Shown here one piece after another: positions 24,242 through 32,540 of a DNA stretch of 46,027 bases; position 1 is the stretch's first letter; every line of letters begins with the position of its first letter. Below the pieces are notes generated by a model that saw only the letters and a program-made list of their open reading frames with translations, ran no database searches and was not told the origin of the DNA. The stretch comes from Gammaproteobacteria bacterium (lineage in GTDB: Bacteria; Pseudomonadota; Gammaproteobacteria; Pseudomonadales; Cellvibrionaceae). The stretch spans positions 1 through 46,027 of the forward strand of contig JANYIO010000069.1 in assembly GCA_025362015.1 (NCBI GenBank). The letters are read 5' to 3'. The position numbers and the translations under genes were made by a program.

Positions 24242-25360
24242 TCAGGCCAATGTAGGTGATGCGCGCTGGTACCGCTCAATTTCTACATGAGCATGAACGG
24301 TAAATAAATTTGCCGCACGGCTGTGCTGGGTCAATGCATCCGCAGCCAATAGCACCACGCCTGCGGTCCAAGTAGTTTTTTCTTTTGGCCAAATAACTTG
24401 GTTGTGGAAGTTGTAACCAGTCCAATAACCGCCATCATCATCCATAAATTGGTGCAGCCAGCTAAATAAACTTAATGCTTTTGCATGTTCATCCGCAGCA
24501 AGGAGCGCGAGTGTTAATTCACAGGATTCTGCAACCGTTACCCAAGGCTGATCACTCACACAACGACAGCCAATATTATTTTCTACAAACGTTTCCCAGC
24601 GCGCGTTAACGAGTTGGCGCGCCACTTTACCTTGCACAACCCCCGTAAGGATAGGGTAAAACCAATCCATAGAAAAACGCGCTTTACTTTCCCAAGTGCG
24701 ATCAAAACATTCGGGATGGTGGCGCAATGTATTACCTAAACGCGCATACGCGTGCTGCCACGTAGTACAATCCTGATTGAGTTGGCGTGCGCACAAAATT
24801 GCACATTGCAAGCTCTTATAAATGGAGGCACATGCAGTGACCAGTGCATCTTTTTTAGCGCTGCCATCTTCAGCAACGGCCCAGTAAATTTCGCCCGTGG
24901 AGGATTGGTAATGCAGCACAAAATTAATAGCTTTTTTGACCGCAGGGAAAAACTCCCGAAGAAAAGAATAATCTTCAGTCGCTAAAAAATAATGCCATAC
25001 GCCAGTAGCAATATAAGCGACAAAATTGGTTTCACGATGATTTTTATCGACAGTTTCTTTTTCAACAACTTCTGTATTGACAACTTCTTTCTCTGCAGCA
25101 GAACCGCTAAAATAATTAGCCCACCAACTACCATCAGCCAATTGTTCTTTCACTAACCAGGTGTAGGCGTGTTTAGCTGCCGCATATTCTCCTGCCACTG
25201 TTAAACCCATTGCCGCTTCAATATGATCCCACGGATCTGTCTTACCATCTTTAAACCAGGGAATACAACCATTGGGCAATTGGGTTTGCAAAATAAAATT
25301 AACTGTCGGACGCAACAAACTTTCAGGATAAAATCCTTTAGAAAGCAACAAATTTTTCAT
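24242..25360 (-). CDS. Alpha/alpha-toroid protein (prenyltransferase/squalene-cyclase-like fold)
   Basis: A 372-residue protein built of repeated helical hairpins. Motifs such as LQTQLPNGCIPWFKDG, VKEQLADGSWWANYF, YQSSTGEIYWAV and FMDDDGGYWTGYNF are the QxxDGxW-like loops of the alpha/alpha toroid. These occur in proteins often labelled prenyltransferase but also in glycosidases. No signal peptide is seen. Its start codon shares one base with the stop of the methyltransferase gene (TAATG), so it is translated with the glycosyltransferase and methyltransferase. A role in making or modifying a glycan or lipid-linked sugar is inferred; a true prenyltransferase is not shown. Confidence 0.65.
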   Translation of the reverse strand: MKNLLLSKGFYPESLLRPTVNFILQTQLPNGCIPWFKDGKTDPWDHIEAAMGLTVAGEYAAAKHAYTWLVKEQLADGSWWANYFSGSAAEKEVVNTEVVEKETVDKNHRETNFVAYIATGVWHYFLATEDYSFLREFFPAVKKAINFVLHYQSSTGEIYWAVAEDGSAKKDALVTACASIYKSLQCAILCARQLNQDCTTWQHAYARLGNTLRHHPECFDRTWESKARFSMDWFYPILTGVVQGKVARQLVNARWETFVENNIGCRCVSDQPWVTVAESCELTLALLAADEHAKALSLFSWLHQFMDDDGGYWTGYNFHNQVIWPKEKTTWTAGVVLLAADALTQHSRAANLFTVHAHVEIERYQRASPTLA

Positions 25361-26088
25361 TAGGATTTTCTCTGTGCAAATTTTTCTTGTTTTTTAAAAT
25401 ACATTACGACACTTTTTCCCATGATTGGATTTAACCATTTTTCAAGGGCTTGGGTGAGCCAAGGGCGGCGCATTAAATCCCACACCAATAAGCGGTGGTA
25501 AAGTTTAATAATGCATGATTTATCTTGAGATTTCCAGCATAAACATTTTAACCACCAAAAAGGAACGTGTAACGCATGCGCCCAATGGCGCGCAGTAAAA
25601 ATAAAATCCAGTGTTTCAATATCGCGGCGTAATGCGTGCGCATTAAAAATACGAATATGGCCACCTTCATTTTGATGATAGGCCGCACTTAACCACCAAC
25701 AAATTCTTTCCGGCCAGGCCCGCGGTACTGATACTGCAAAAATACCATCTGACTTTAACACACGGTTTATTTCGCGCAACACGCCCTGATAATTCTCAAT
25801 GTGCTCCAATACTTCACTGCAAATAATTTTGTCGATAGTCGCATCGCCAAAAGGTAAACAGGTAGCATCCGCTTGCTGCAGAAAAAATTGTTTAGTCGCA
25901 TACTCTTGCGCAAACGGCTTAAAGCGCTCTTGCGCAATGGTTAAATCTCTATGCGATAAATCTACACCTATTGCAATTACGTCCGCCTGCAAATAAGCAT
26001 TGATAACATGACGCCCTTCACCGCAACCTAGGTCAAGCACTATATCGCCATCATACAGAGGGAATTTTTTAAAATTAATGGTTAGCAT
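25360..26088 (-). CDS. Class I SAM-dependent methyltransferase
   Basis: A 242-residue methyltransferase. The start at 26088 (MLTINFKKF) is preferred because the Rossmann core begins right after it, whereas the longer frame overlaps the glycosyltransferase for 116 bases. Motif I is VLDLGCGEGRHV near the N-terminus, with an acidic end of strand 2 in GVDLSHRDL. The post-I to IV region reads IICSEVLEHIENYQGVLREI and the later VLKSDGIFAVSVP. It overlaps the upstream glycosyltransferase gene by 14 bases and is coupled to the toroid gene downstream. The substrate is unknown; a sugar or lipid in the same pathway is likely. Confidence 0.85.
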   Translation of the reverse strand: MLTINFKKFPLYDGDIVLDLGCGEGRHVINAYLQADVIAIGVDLSHRDLTIAQERFKPFAQEYATKQFFLQQADATCLPFGDATIDKIICSEVLEHIENYQGVLREINRVLKSDGIFAVSVPRAWPERICWWLSAAYHQNEGGHIRIFNAHALRRDIETLDFIFTARHWAHALHVPFWWLKCLCWKSQDKSCIIKLYHRLLVWDLMRRPWLTQALEKWLNPIMGKSVVMYFKKQEKFAQRKS

Positions 26089-27394
26089 TTTGTATTTCTG
26101 AATTATTGATGCAACCGCGATAATAGGTGATGAGCTGTTCCGCCACAACCCGCCACGATAAATGCTGCAGGCTATGCACACGACCGGCAAGGCTTAATTG
26201 CGCACAGCAGTCATCATCCGATAATAATTTTTTAAGCGCCGCCGTCATTTCGGTTACATCACCCGCCTTCACTATGTACGCTGCATTACCAACCACCTCT
26301 GGTAAAGCGCCACCATCGCTGCAAATTAATGGTGTACCGCAAGCAAGTGCCTCACCCGCAGGCAAACCAAACCCCTCATAAAGCGAAGGCACAACTGCAA
26401 ATTTTGCTGCCGCATACTCTTGCACCAACTGCGCATTACTAATACCTGAAATAAATTCAACGCAACTTTCAAGTTGAAGATTTCTCAATTCAGTTTCGGT
26501 AACACCACCTGTTTTTAGTTTACCCACCACCACCAATTTCACTTGCGGGAATTCTCCGCGAACTAGCGCCAGTGCATTTAATAAAACACTTAAGCCTTTT
26601 ATCGGTTGATCGGAAGATGCTGTAGTAAGAATACGCCAGGGGTCGCGAGAAATATTTTGTTGCGGCTGAAATATTTCGGTGTCTATACCATTAGGAATAA
26701 TGGTAATTTTTTCAGCAGGGCGATTAAAAGCAACCATAATATCCAATTGTGACTGCCTGGAAACCGTGATGATATGTGCAAGTTTTTGCACAACTTTTTT
26801 CTGCATAGTCAAAAAACTGTACCAGCGTTTAATTAACCACCGATGACCTTTTGTGGGTGCAGCATTTAAAGCCAGATCACGATCCTGTGTAATGGGATGA
26901 TGAACCGTAGCAATAACGGTGTAATTCAATTTTTGTAATTGCAACAAACCGTAGCATAGGCTTTGGTTGTCATGAACTATGTCGCACTGCAATTTATGCT
27001 GTTTAAAGTATTTAATTACGCGCCGACCAAAAGTATACGGCTCACCAAAACCGCCACTTAATTTGCTCCACCATTCATAAACATCTGCATAAGAAAATAA
27101 ATGTTTAAAACGCAAGGCACGAGTAGGATGTTTTACCGCGTACAAATCTAAACTCGGCAAGGCAATTAAATTAACGCGCGCATCTAATTCCGGGTAAGGC
27201 GGGCCAGACATAACATCCACATTGTGACCTAACTCCACCAGAGCTTTGCTCAGGTAATGCAAATAAATACCCTGCCCGCCCACATGCGGATGGCTGCGAT
27301 AACCTAATAATACAATGCGTAAACCATTGGTGATTTGCGTTGTCTGAGCCTTAGCACTGGGGTTTATAGAACTGGGAACGGGGAAATAAGACAT
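26075..27394 (-). CDS. Glycosyltransferase family 4
   Basis: A 439-residue GT-B fold transferase that moves a sugar from a nucleotide donor to an acceptor in the cytoplasm. The N-terminal domain has GYRSHPHVGGQGIYLHYLSKAL (glycine-rich acceptor loop). The C-terminal donor domain carries IPNGIDTEIF and the E-x7-E motif EGFGLPAGE with ALACGTPLICSDGGALPEVVG. The order glycosyltransferase, methyltransferase, toroid protein with overlapping ends suggests one pathway, perhaps for an exopolysaccharide or a modified lipid. It is divergent from the DUF2059 gene; the tandem repeat at 27573-27657 lies between them. Confidence 0.9.
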   Translation of the reverse strand: MSYFPVPSSINPSAKAQTTQITNGLRIVLLGYRSHPHVGGQGIYLHYLSKALVELGHNVDVMSGPPYPELDARVNLIALPSLDLYAVKHPTRALRFKHLFSYADVYEWWSKLSGGFGEPYTFGRRVIKYFKQHKLQCDIVHDNQSLCYGLLQLQKLNYTVIATVHHPITQDRDLALNAAPTKGHRWLIKRWYSFLTMQKKVVQKLAHIITVSRQSQLDIMVAFNRPAEKITIIPNGIDTEIFQPQQNISRDPWRILTTASSDQPIKGLSVLLNALALVRGEFPQVKLVVVGKLKTGGVTETELRNLQLESCVEFISGISNAQLVQEYAAAKFAVVPSLYEGFGLPAGEALACGTPLICSDGGALPEVVGNAAYIVKAGDVTEMTAALKKLLSDDDCCAQLSLAGRVHSLQHLSWRVVAEQLITYYRGCINNSEIQNANH

Positions 27395-27572
27395 GTTTCT
27401 TCGGCAATTAGAATTTGATGCTTAATTTACCATAGTTAGCAGAAAGTTAGACGACAAGAACCTCTGCATCGCTTATTTGATGAACCGCCCACTTTAGGCA
27501 TTTAGTAGGTGCTAATTAGATTAGCGAAGATTATGATGCAAACATTGCAGAATAAATCTGAGCTAGTCAACT

Positions 27573-27657
27573 TAACTTAACAATCACTTTAACTTAATAG
27601 CCACTTTAACTTAGCACTCACCTTAACTTAACAGTCGCTTTAATTTAATAGCCAAAA
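27573..27657 (+). repeat. Five in-register 17-bp tandem repeats
   Basis: Five 17-bp units lie end to end, starting at 27573, 27590, 27607, 27624 and 27641. The consensus is TAACTTAACAGTCACTT, with single or few changes per copy and the last copy most diverged. It lies directly upstream of the Shine-Dalgarno (AAAGGAAA) and ATG of the DUF2059 gene. The unit length is near 1.6 helical turns. No CRISPR-like spacers are present. Confidence 0.85.
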
Positions 27658-27669
27658 AAGGAAAAATCC

Positions 27670-28188
27670 ATGAAAAAAATATTAATCCTTGTTGGAATCA
27701 TGTTGGTATCAATATCAGCATTTGCTGAAACCAAACCGAGTGATGCATCACTTGATGAATTACTAACCATCACGGATTCACAAAAATTAATTGATGGTAT
27801 GTGGCCACAAATGGATGCCATGCTTAAAAATTCAGCTAAACAAGCTCTAGGCGAAATCGTTCTGAACGAGGAACAACAAAAAATTTCCGATAATACACAT
27901 GCAAAAATGACAACCATGTTTAAAGAAGAATTCGCCTACGAAAAAATGAAACCTATGATTATAAAAATTTATAAAGAGTCTTTCTCTCAAGATGAAATTG
28001 ACGGCATGATTAGCTTTTATAAAAGCAAAGCGGGCAAAGCTGTTATCAAAAAAATGCCTGTAGTAATGCAATCCACCTCGGAAAATGTGCAAGCACAAAT
28101 GTCACAAATCACTCCTAAACTTCTGAAAATCCAACAAGACTCTGTCGCTGAAATTAAAGCAAATGCTACATCAGCCTCTACAAAATAA
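27670..28188 (+). CDS. DUF2059 domain-containing exported protein
   Basis: A 172-residue protein with a signal peptide (about 1-19, ISAFAE). The remaining helical body matches DUF2059: an N-terminal LIDGMWPQMDAML helix, then the signature FSQDEIDGMISFYKSKAGKAVIKKMPVVM near residues 105-135. These proteins are predicted periplasmic and of unknown function. The leader carries the 17-bp tandem repeat array. It is convergent with xerC, and a hairpin at 28221-28253 lies between them. Confidence 0.85.
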   Translation: MKKILILVGIMLVSISAFAETKPSDASLDELLTITDSQKLIDGMWPQMDAMLKNSAKQALGEIVLNEEQQKISDNTHAKMTTMFKEEFAYEKMKPMIIKIYKESFSQDEIDGMISFYKSKAGKAVIKKMPVVMQSTSENVQAQMSQITPKLLKIQQDSVAEIKANATSASTK

Positions 28189-28220
28189 TATCTAGAGATC
28201 CACAAAAAAAATAGCCGATA

Positions 28221-28253
28221 AACATTAGCCGACAAAAAAAGTCGGCTAATGTT
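28221..28253. terminator. Hairpin between DUF2059 and xerC
   Basis: Arms AACATTAGCCGAC (28221-28233) and GTCGGCTAATGTT (28241-28253) are perfectly complementary around an A7 loop. Neither side has a good T-run, so it may be a weak terminator or an mRNA-stabilising hairpin for the two convergent genes. Confidence 0.55.
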
Positions 28254-28276
28254 AGCTACCCCCAAAACTTACCTGA

Positions 28277-29236
28277 TTATTGGTCATCTACATTCTTTTT
28301 CCGCTGCGCACGCGGGTGGGCACTGTCATATACTTTAGCTAGATGTTGAAAATCCAGATGGGTGTATATCTGCGTGGTAGAAATATTGGCGTGACCGAGC
28401 ATCTCTTGCACTAAACGCAAATCACTGCTGGACTCCAGCATATGGCTGGCAAAAGAGTGACGCAACATGTGCGGATGAACAGGCGTATCCATGCCCTGCC
28501 TGATGCTGAGTTGCTGCATCCGTAATTGCACGGCGCGGTGAGTAATACGTGTGCCACGCTGGGTAATGAATAAGGCAGCATTTTCAGTTTTTAAATATAA
28601 TTTTCGCTGGGGCAACCAGGCTTTAATTGCCGTAATAGCGTGACTACCAATAGGCAATACCCGCGTTTTATTTCCTTTGCCAGTAACAGTTACCAGTGCG
28701 TCATTTAAATCTATATCCAATATATTTAAGCCCACCGCCTCAGCCAACCGCAAGCCGGATGAATATATTAATTCCAAAAGTGCACGATCGCGCAGCGCTA
28801 AAACAGAATCGCCTTTGATAGAAACAAATTGTGCTGCCTGATCAACATCTAACGTTTTGGGTAATTTTTTAGGAGATTTTGGTGCTTGTATCGCATCGGC
28901 GGGGTTATTTGTCATCCAGGCATTGCGAATCGCAAATTCAAAAAAACTGCGCAGCGCAGACAGCCAACGCGACAAACTTTTACCACCCAATCCCTTACGA
29001 TGGAAATGCGCTACCATCTGGCGAATATGCTGAACTTTAATCGTATTGAGTTGCGTTAAGGAATAGGTGGTGCAGTATTGGATAAATTTTTCAAGGTCAC
29101 GCTTGTAGTTAGTTTGGGTATGGATGGAAAGTTGTTTTTCTGTCGTGATGTAAATAATGAAAGACTTTAATTCTTGATTAAACAACGAAACATTTTCAAT
29201 CTCGTCATCGTTTTTCTCAATTGCTTTATCGTTCAT
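28277..29236 (-). CDS. xerC: Tyrosine recombinase XerC
   Basis: A 319-residue recombinase that resolves chromosome dimers at dif with XerD. The N-terminal SAM-like domain covers about residues 20-115. The catalytic domain shows SSGLRLAEAVGL (Arg), the HMLRHSFASHML box (His and Arg), LGHANISTTQIYTHL (His and nucleophilic Tyr) and a Lys in VTGKGNKTRVLP. It is the last gene of the lptM-lysA-dapF-DUF484-xerC order that is typical of gammaproteobacteria, which separates it from integrases of mobile elements. It is slightly longer than E. coli XerC because of an acidic N-terminal extension. Confidence 0.95.
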   Translation of the reverse strand: MNDKAIEKNDDEIENVSLFNQELKSFIIYITTEKQLSIHTQTNYKRDLEKFIQYCTTYSLTQLNTIKVQHIRQMVAHFHRKGLGGKSLSRWLSALRSFFEFAIRNAWMTNNPADAIQAPKSPKKLPKTLDVDQAAQFVSIKGDSVLALRDRALLELIYSSGLRLAEAVGLNILDIDLNDALVTVTGKGNKTRVLPIGSHAITAIKAWLPQRKLYLKTENAALFITQRGTRITHRAVQLRMQQLSIRQGMDTPVHPHMLRHSFASHMLESSSDLRLVQEMLGHANISTTQIYTHLDFQHLAKVYDSAHPRAQRKKNVDDQ

Positions 29237-29325
29237 TTTTTACCTACCCATTTTTTCTACCTATGTCATTTGGAGAATGCAATTTAGATAAAGGCGAGCA
29301 CCTACCTCGCCTACAAGCTCACAAT

Positions 29326-30021
29326 TTATCTTGGCAAATGTTTCGGTAAAATGCGGTTTAACACTTCAGCGATGTAGCCCAAAAATAGAGTGCCCATACT
29401 GGAACGATAATAATGTGGGTCGCGGTTACCTATGGCAAGCATGCCAAACACAGCACCGTGCACTAATGGCACCGTGGCAACTGAGCCGATTTCGTTCGCA
29501 AATTTACCAAATAAAAATTGCATTTCTTTTTGGTTAAGTGTGCCGCACACAGCGCGATTGTTTTTGAGCAGAGTGCCTATATGCTGACGCGCTTCGGAAA
29601 GCGGAACTACGTGAGCCTGACTGCTGGGAATTTTGTCAATGTTGCCGAACAAATACAATGTAGTGAATTGAATATTGAATTCCTTATCGAAGCAATAAAA
29701 TAATGCGTCGATAATATCACCCATGTCCTGCCCTTCTACCAGCGTTAACACCAGGCGTTTGGTTTTATCAAATAATTTATCGTTTTCGCGTGCGTTATCT
29801 AATAATTTACTGAGGCGATGACGCATGTCCATATTGCGCTCGCGCAGCACCGCGACTTGACGTTCAATAAGCGAGACTGCACCACCACTTTCATGCGGCA
29901 ACGATAATTCAGTGAGTAGATCTTGATGTGCTTCAAAAAAATGTGGGTTCTCTTGCAAAAAAGCCGCTACATGTTCAGGGTCTAATGGGTCTGCAAGAGT
30001 TCGCGTTTTATTTTCATTCAT
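29326..30021 (-). CDS. DUF484 family protein
   Basis: A 231-residue cytoplasmic protein of the DUF484 family, which has a GAF-like domain and a coiled segment. Signature features are the N-terminal LDPEHVAAFLQENPHFFEAH and SLPHESGGAVSLIERQVAVLRERN, followed by the coiled stretch and a C-terminal FGMLAIGNRDPHYYRSSMGTLFLGYI. Its start codon overlaps the dapF stop (TAATG), so the two are translationally coupled. Its place between dapF and xerC is conserved across gammaproteobacteria, but its function is not established. Confidence 0.92.
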   Translation of the reverse strand: MNENKTRTLADPLDPEHVAAFLQENPHFFEAHQDLLTELSLPHESGGAVSLIERQVAVLRERNMDMRHRLSKLLDNARENDKLFDKTKRLVLTLVEGQDMGDIIDALFYCFDKEFNIQFTTLYLFGNIDKIPSSQAHVVPLSEARQHIGTLLKNNRAVCGTLNQKEMQFLFGKFANEIGSVATVPLVHGAVFGMLAIGNRDPHYYRSSMGTLFLGYIAEVLNRILPKHLPR

Positions 30022-30851
30022 TAAATATTTACCTGCCCGTGAAAAACTGTAGTTGCCGGCCCCGTCATAATAACGGGGTGCCCGGCGCCCGCCCAGCTAA
30101 TATGCAAACTTCCGCCGGTTAAATTGATTGTTACAAATTCATTTAATAAATTGCGCAAGCGCCCCGCAACAACCGCAGCGCATGCCCCAGTACCGCACGC
30201 CAGGGTTTCACCAGCGCTGCGTTCAAATACGCGTAAATTAATTTCCGTTGGTGAAATAATCTGCATAAAACCCACGTTAACCCGTTGCGGAAAACGCGGA
30301 TGGTATTCGATTAAGGGACCAAGCATTTCTACCGGTGCGATTTTAACATCATCTACCAAAGTGACTGCATGGGGGTTACCCATAGACACTGCCGAAATTT
30401 CTACTGCTTGATCACCAACAGTTAACCAATAAGTGGCCGCCTGACTGTCTGCAGTAAAAGGAATTTCGTTGGGTGCCAGACGCGGGATACCCATATTAAC
30501 GCTGACATCTCCATTACTGGCAACAGTGAGCTCAAGATTGCCGCCAGCAGTTTCTACTTTAATAATATTTTTGCCCGTGAGCCTACGCTCGCGTACAAAT
30601 ACTGCAAAACAACGCGCACCGTTGCCACAGTTTTCAACTTCGCTACCATCGCAATTAAAAATTCTATAACGAAAATCCATTTCTGGACTTTCCGGATGCT
30701 CAACCAACAATAATTGATCACAACCAATACCAAAATGGCGATCCGATAGTTGACGAATTTTTTCAGGTGTTAGCCGCACGGTTTGGCTGATACCATCAAT
30801 GACGATGAAATCATTACCAAGGCCATGCATTTTGCTAAAACGTAGGCGCAT
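30021..30851 (-). CDS. dapF: Diaminopimelate epimerase
   Basis: A 276-residue cofactor-independent racemase that interconverts LL- and meso-diaminopimelate for lysine and peptidoglycan. The two catalytic cysteines are visible: Cys75 in [11 protein letters not shown] and Cys219 in LACGTGAC. Other family motifs are [13 protein letters not shown] at the N-terminus and [10 protein letters not shown]. It ends 1 base into the DUF484 start and begins 35 bases after the lysA stop, in one operon. Confidence 0.97.
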   Translation of the reverse strand: MRLRFSKMHGLGNDFIVIDGISQTVRLTPEKIRQLSDRHFGIGCDQLLLVEHPESPEMDFRYRIFNCDGSEVENCGNGARCFAVFVRERRLTGKNIIKVETAGGNLELTVASNGDVSVNMGIPRLAPNEIPFTADSQAATYWLTVGDQAVEISAVSMGNPHAVTLVDDVKIAPVEMLGPLIEYHPRFPQRVNVGFMQIISPTEINLRVFERSAGETLACGTGACAAVVAGRLRNLLNEFVTINLTGGSLHISWAGAGHPVIMTGPATTVFHGQVNI

Positions 30852-30886
30852 GTTATTCCCAATAAAAAAGTTTTCTCAATAAAAAT

Positions 30887-32134
30887 CTATTCTGGCAACA
30901 CCGCTTCGCCACGCAACATATCATCAATAGTTTCGCGCGCACGCACCAAATGCATTTCATCGCCATCCACAATGACTTCTGCAGCACGACCGCGAGTATT
31001 GTAATTGGAGCTCATACTGAAACCATAAGCACCCGCTGACATTACCGCTAAATAGTCGCCCGGTTCAATAGCTAATTGACGGTCTTTGCCCAGAAAGTCG
31101 CCGGTTTCACAAATGGGGCCAACAAGATCCCATTCTTTACTAACCGAGGCGCGCGGTTTAAGTGGGCGAATGTCCTGCCATGCTTGATAAAGCGCGGGGC
31201 GAATAAGATCGTTCATGGCTGCGTCGATAATTGCAAAATTTTTGTGCTCTGTGGGTTTTAAAAACATCACTTGAGTCAACAACACACCGGCATTAGCCGA
31301 TATAGAACGGCCCGGCTCGAACATTAAACTCAAGGCTCGATCACCTAATTTTTCTTTAATCGCCGCCATGTATGTGGCAACGGGCGGCGGTGTTTCGTCG
31401 CTATAAGTGACACCAAGGCCACCACCCAAATCTAAATGCGAAATGCTGATGCCAACCGCTGCCAACTGATCGATCAATACCAATAGACGATCAAGCGCAT
31501 CTAAAAATGGCGTGAGTTGCGTGAGCTGTGAGCCAATATGACAATCCAAACCTTTGATAGCAAGACTTGGCAATTGGCTAGCACGCTGATAAACCGCAGG
31601 TGCACGCTCAATAGCAACACCAAATTTGTTTTCTTTTAAGCCAGTGGAAATATAGGGATGGGTATTTGCGTCCACATCCGGATTTACCCGCAGCGATATA
31701 TGGGCAACCTTACCTTTTTCTGCAGCAACTGTTGCGAGCAATTCCAATTCAGCTTCTGATTCAACATTGAAACAGAAAATACCAACGTCTAATGCACGCG
31801 CCATTTCCACAGCCGTTTTACCCACACCCGAAAACACAATACGCTCAGGTTTACCACCAGCGCGCAATACGCGCTCTAATTCGCCGCCAGAAACAATATC
31901 AAAACCTGCACCGAGTTTCGCCAGCAAATTTAAAATAGCCAAGTTAGAGTTAGCTTTAATCGCGTAGCAAATCATGCCAGGGTGCGAGCCCAAAGCTTGC
32001 GCATAATCCAAATAATGTTGCGTAAATGCTGCGCGGCTGTATACATAAGCGGGGGTGCCAAAACGTTCAGCGACTGCCGCTAATGGCAGATCTTCTACGT
32101 AGAGCTGGCCATTGCGTTGGTTAAAATGTTGCAT
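30887..32134 (-). CDS. lysA: Diaminopimelate decarboxylase
   Basis: A 415-residue PLP enzyme making L-lysine from meso-diaminopimelate, the last step of lysine synthesis. The Schiff-base lysine is Lys60 in ICYAIKANSN. Other motifs are HIGSQLTQLTPF, LDLGGGLGVTY, EPGRSISANAGVL, CETGDFLGKD and AGAYGFSMSSNYN near the end. It lies between the lptM-like lipoprotein gene and dapF in a conserved operon. No lysine riboswitch was seen upstream. Confidence 0.97.
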   Translation of the reverse strand: MQHFNQRNGQLYVEDLPLAAVAERFGTPAYVYSRAAFTQHYLDYAQALGSHPGMICYAIKANSNLAILNLLAKLGAGFDIVSGGELERVLRAGGKPERIVFSGVGKTAVEMARALDVGIFCFNVESEAELELLATVAAEKGKVAHISLRVNPDVDANTHPYISTGLKENKFGVAIERAPAVYQRASQLPSLAIKGLDCHIGSQLTQLTPFLDALDRLLVLIDQLAAVGISISHLDLGGGLGVTYSDETPPPVATYMAAIKEKLGDRALSLMFEPGRSISANAGVLLTQVMFLKPTEHKNFAIIDAAMNDLIRPALYQAWQDIRPLKPRASVSKEWDLVGPICETGDFLGKDRQLAIEPGDYLAVMSAGAYGFSMSSNYNTRGRAAEVIVDGDEMHLVRARETIDDMLRGEAVLPE

Positions 32135-32164
32135 AAAAACTCAATCTCGTTTAGCTATAAAATG

Positions 32165-32443
32165 TTAGCGGGCAGTACTTGCGGATACAGAACTCGCTGT
32201 CGTCGATTGAACGGTTAGGGCATCCGAAGTTGCATTCGCCGATACTGAAATTGCACTAGCTGAGACTGAACTAGCCGATGCAGAAGAAACGTTTTGTTTT
32301 TTTACTTTATCAGTTTGCTTGGATAACCCAGCTGCGGATGGCGCAGCCCCCGGCAAATAAAGAGGACCCGTTTGGCCGCACCCAGCCACGCACAAGATCC
32401 CGACACAAAAGCCACAAACTACACGAAGAGATGCTTTTTTCAT
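32165..32443 (-). CDS. lptM: LptM/YifL-like small lipoprotein
   Basis: A 92-residue lipoprotein. The start at 32443 is preferred over an upstream GTG because AAAGGA lies eight bases before it. The signal ends in a lipobox (VAG-Cys22) and the next residues GQTGPLYLPG are the family hallmark. LptM helps the LPS-transport translocon LptDE mature in the outer membrane. E. coli LptM is about 67 residues. This one has a longer tail of Ser, Ala and Val (SASSVSASAISVSAN) that looks low-complexity. Its place ahead of lysA is the conserved one. Confidence 0.82.
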   Translation of the reverse strand: MKKASLRVVCGFCVGILCVAGCGQTGPLYLPGAAPSAAGLSKQTDKVKKQNVSSASASSVSASAISVSANATSDALTVQSTTASSVSASTAR

Positions 32444-32540
32444 GCACACGATCCTTTAGCCCTTTTTGGGAGATTTAAATGATGTGTCAGTATAACGCCA
32501 ATCAGCGATGGCGGCTATTCAGAGAAAGAGTCAAATGCGA

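Noticed and set aside
27573-27657. Possible CRISPR array
   Set aside because: The units are contiguous with no spacers, and no cas genes are nearby.
28277-29236. Integrase of a mobile element
   Set aside because: The lysA-dapF-DUF484 neighbours and sequence fit chromosomal XerC.
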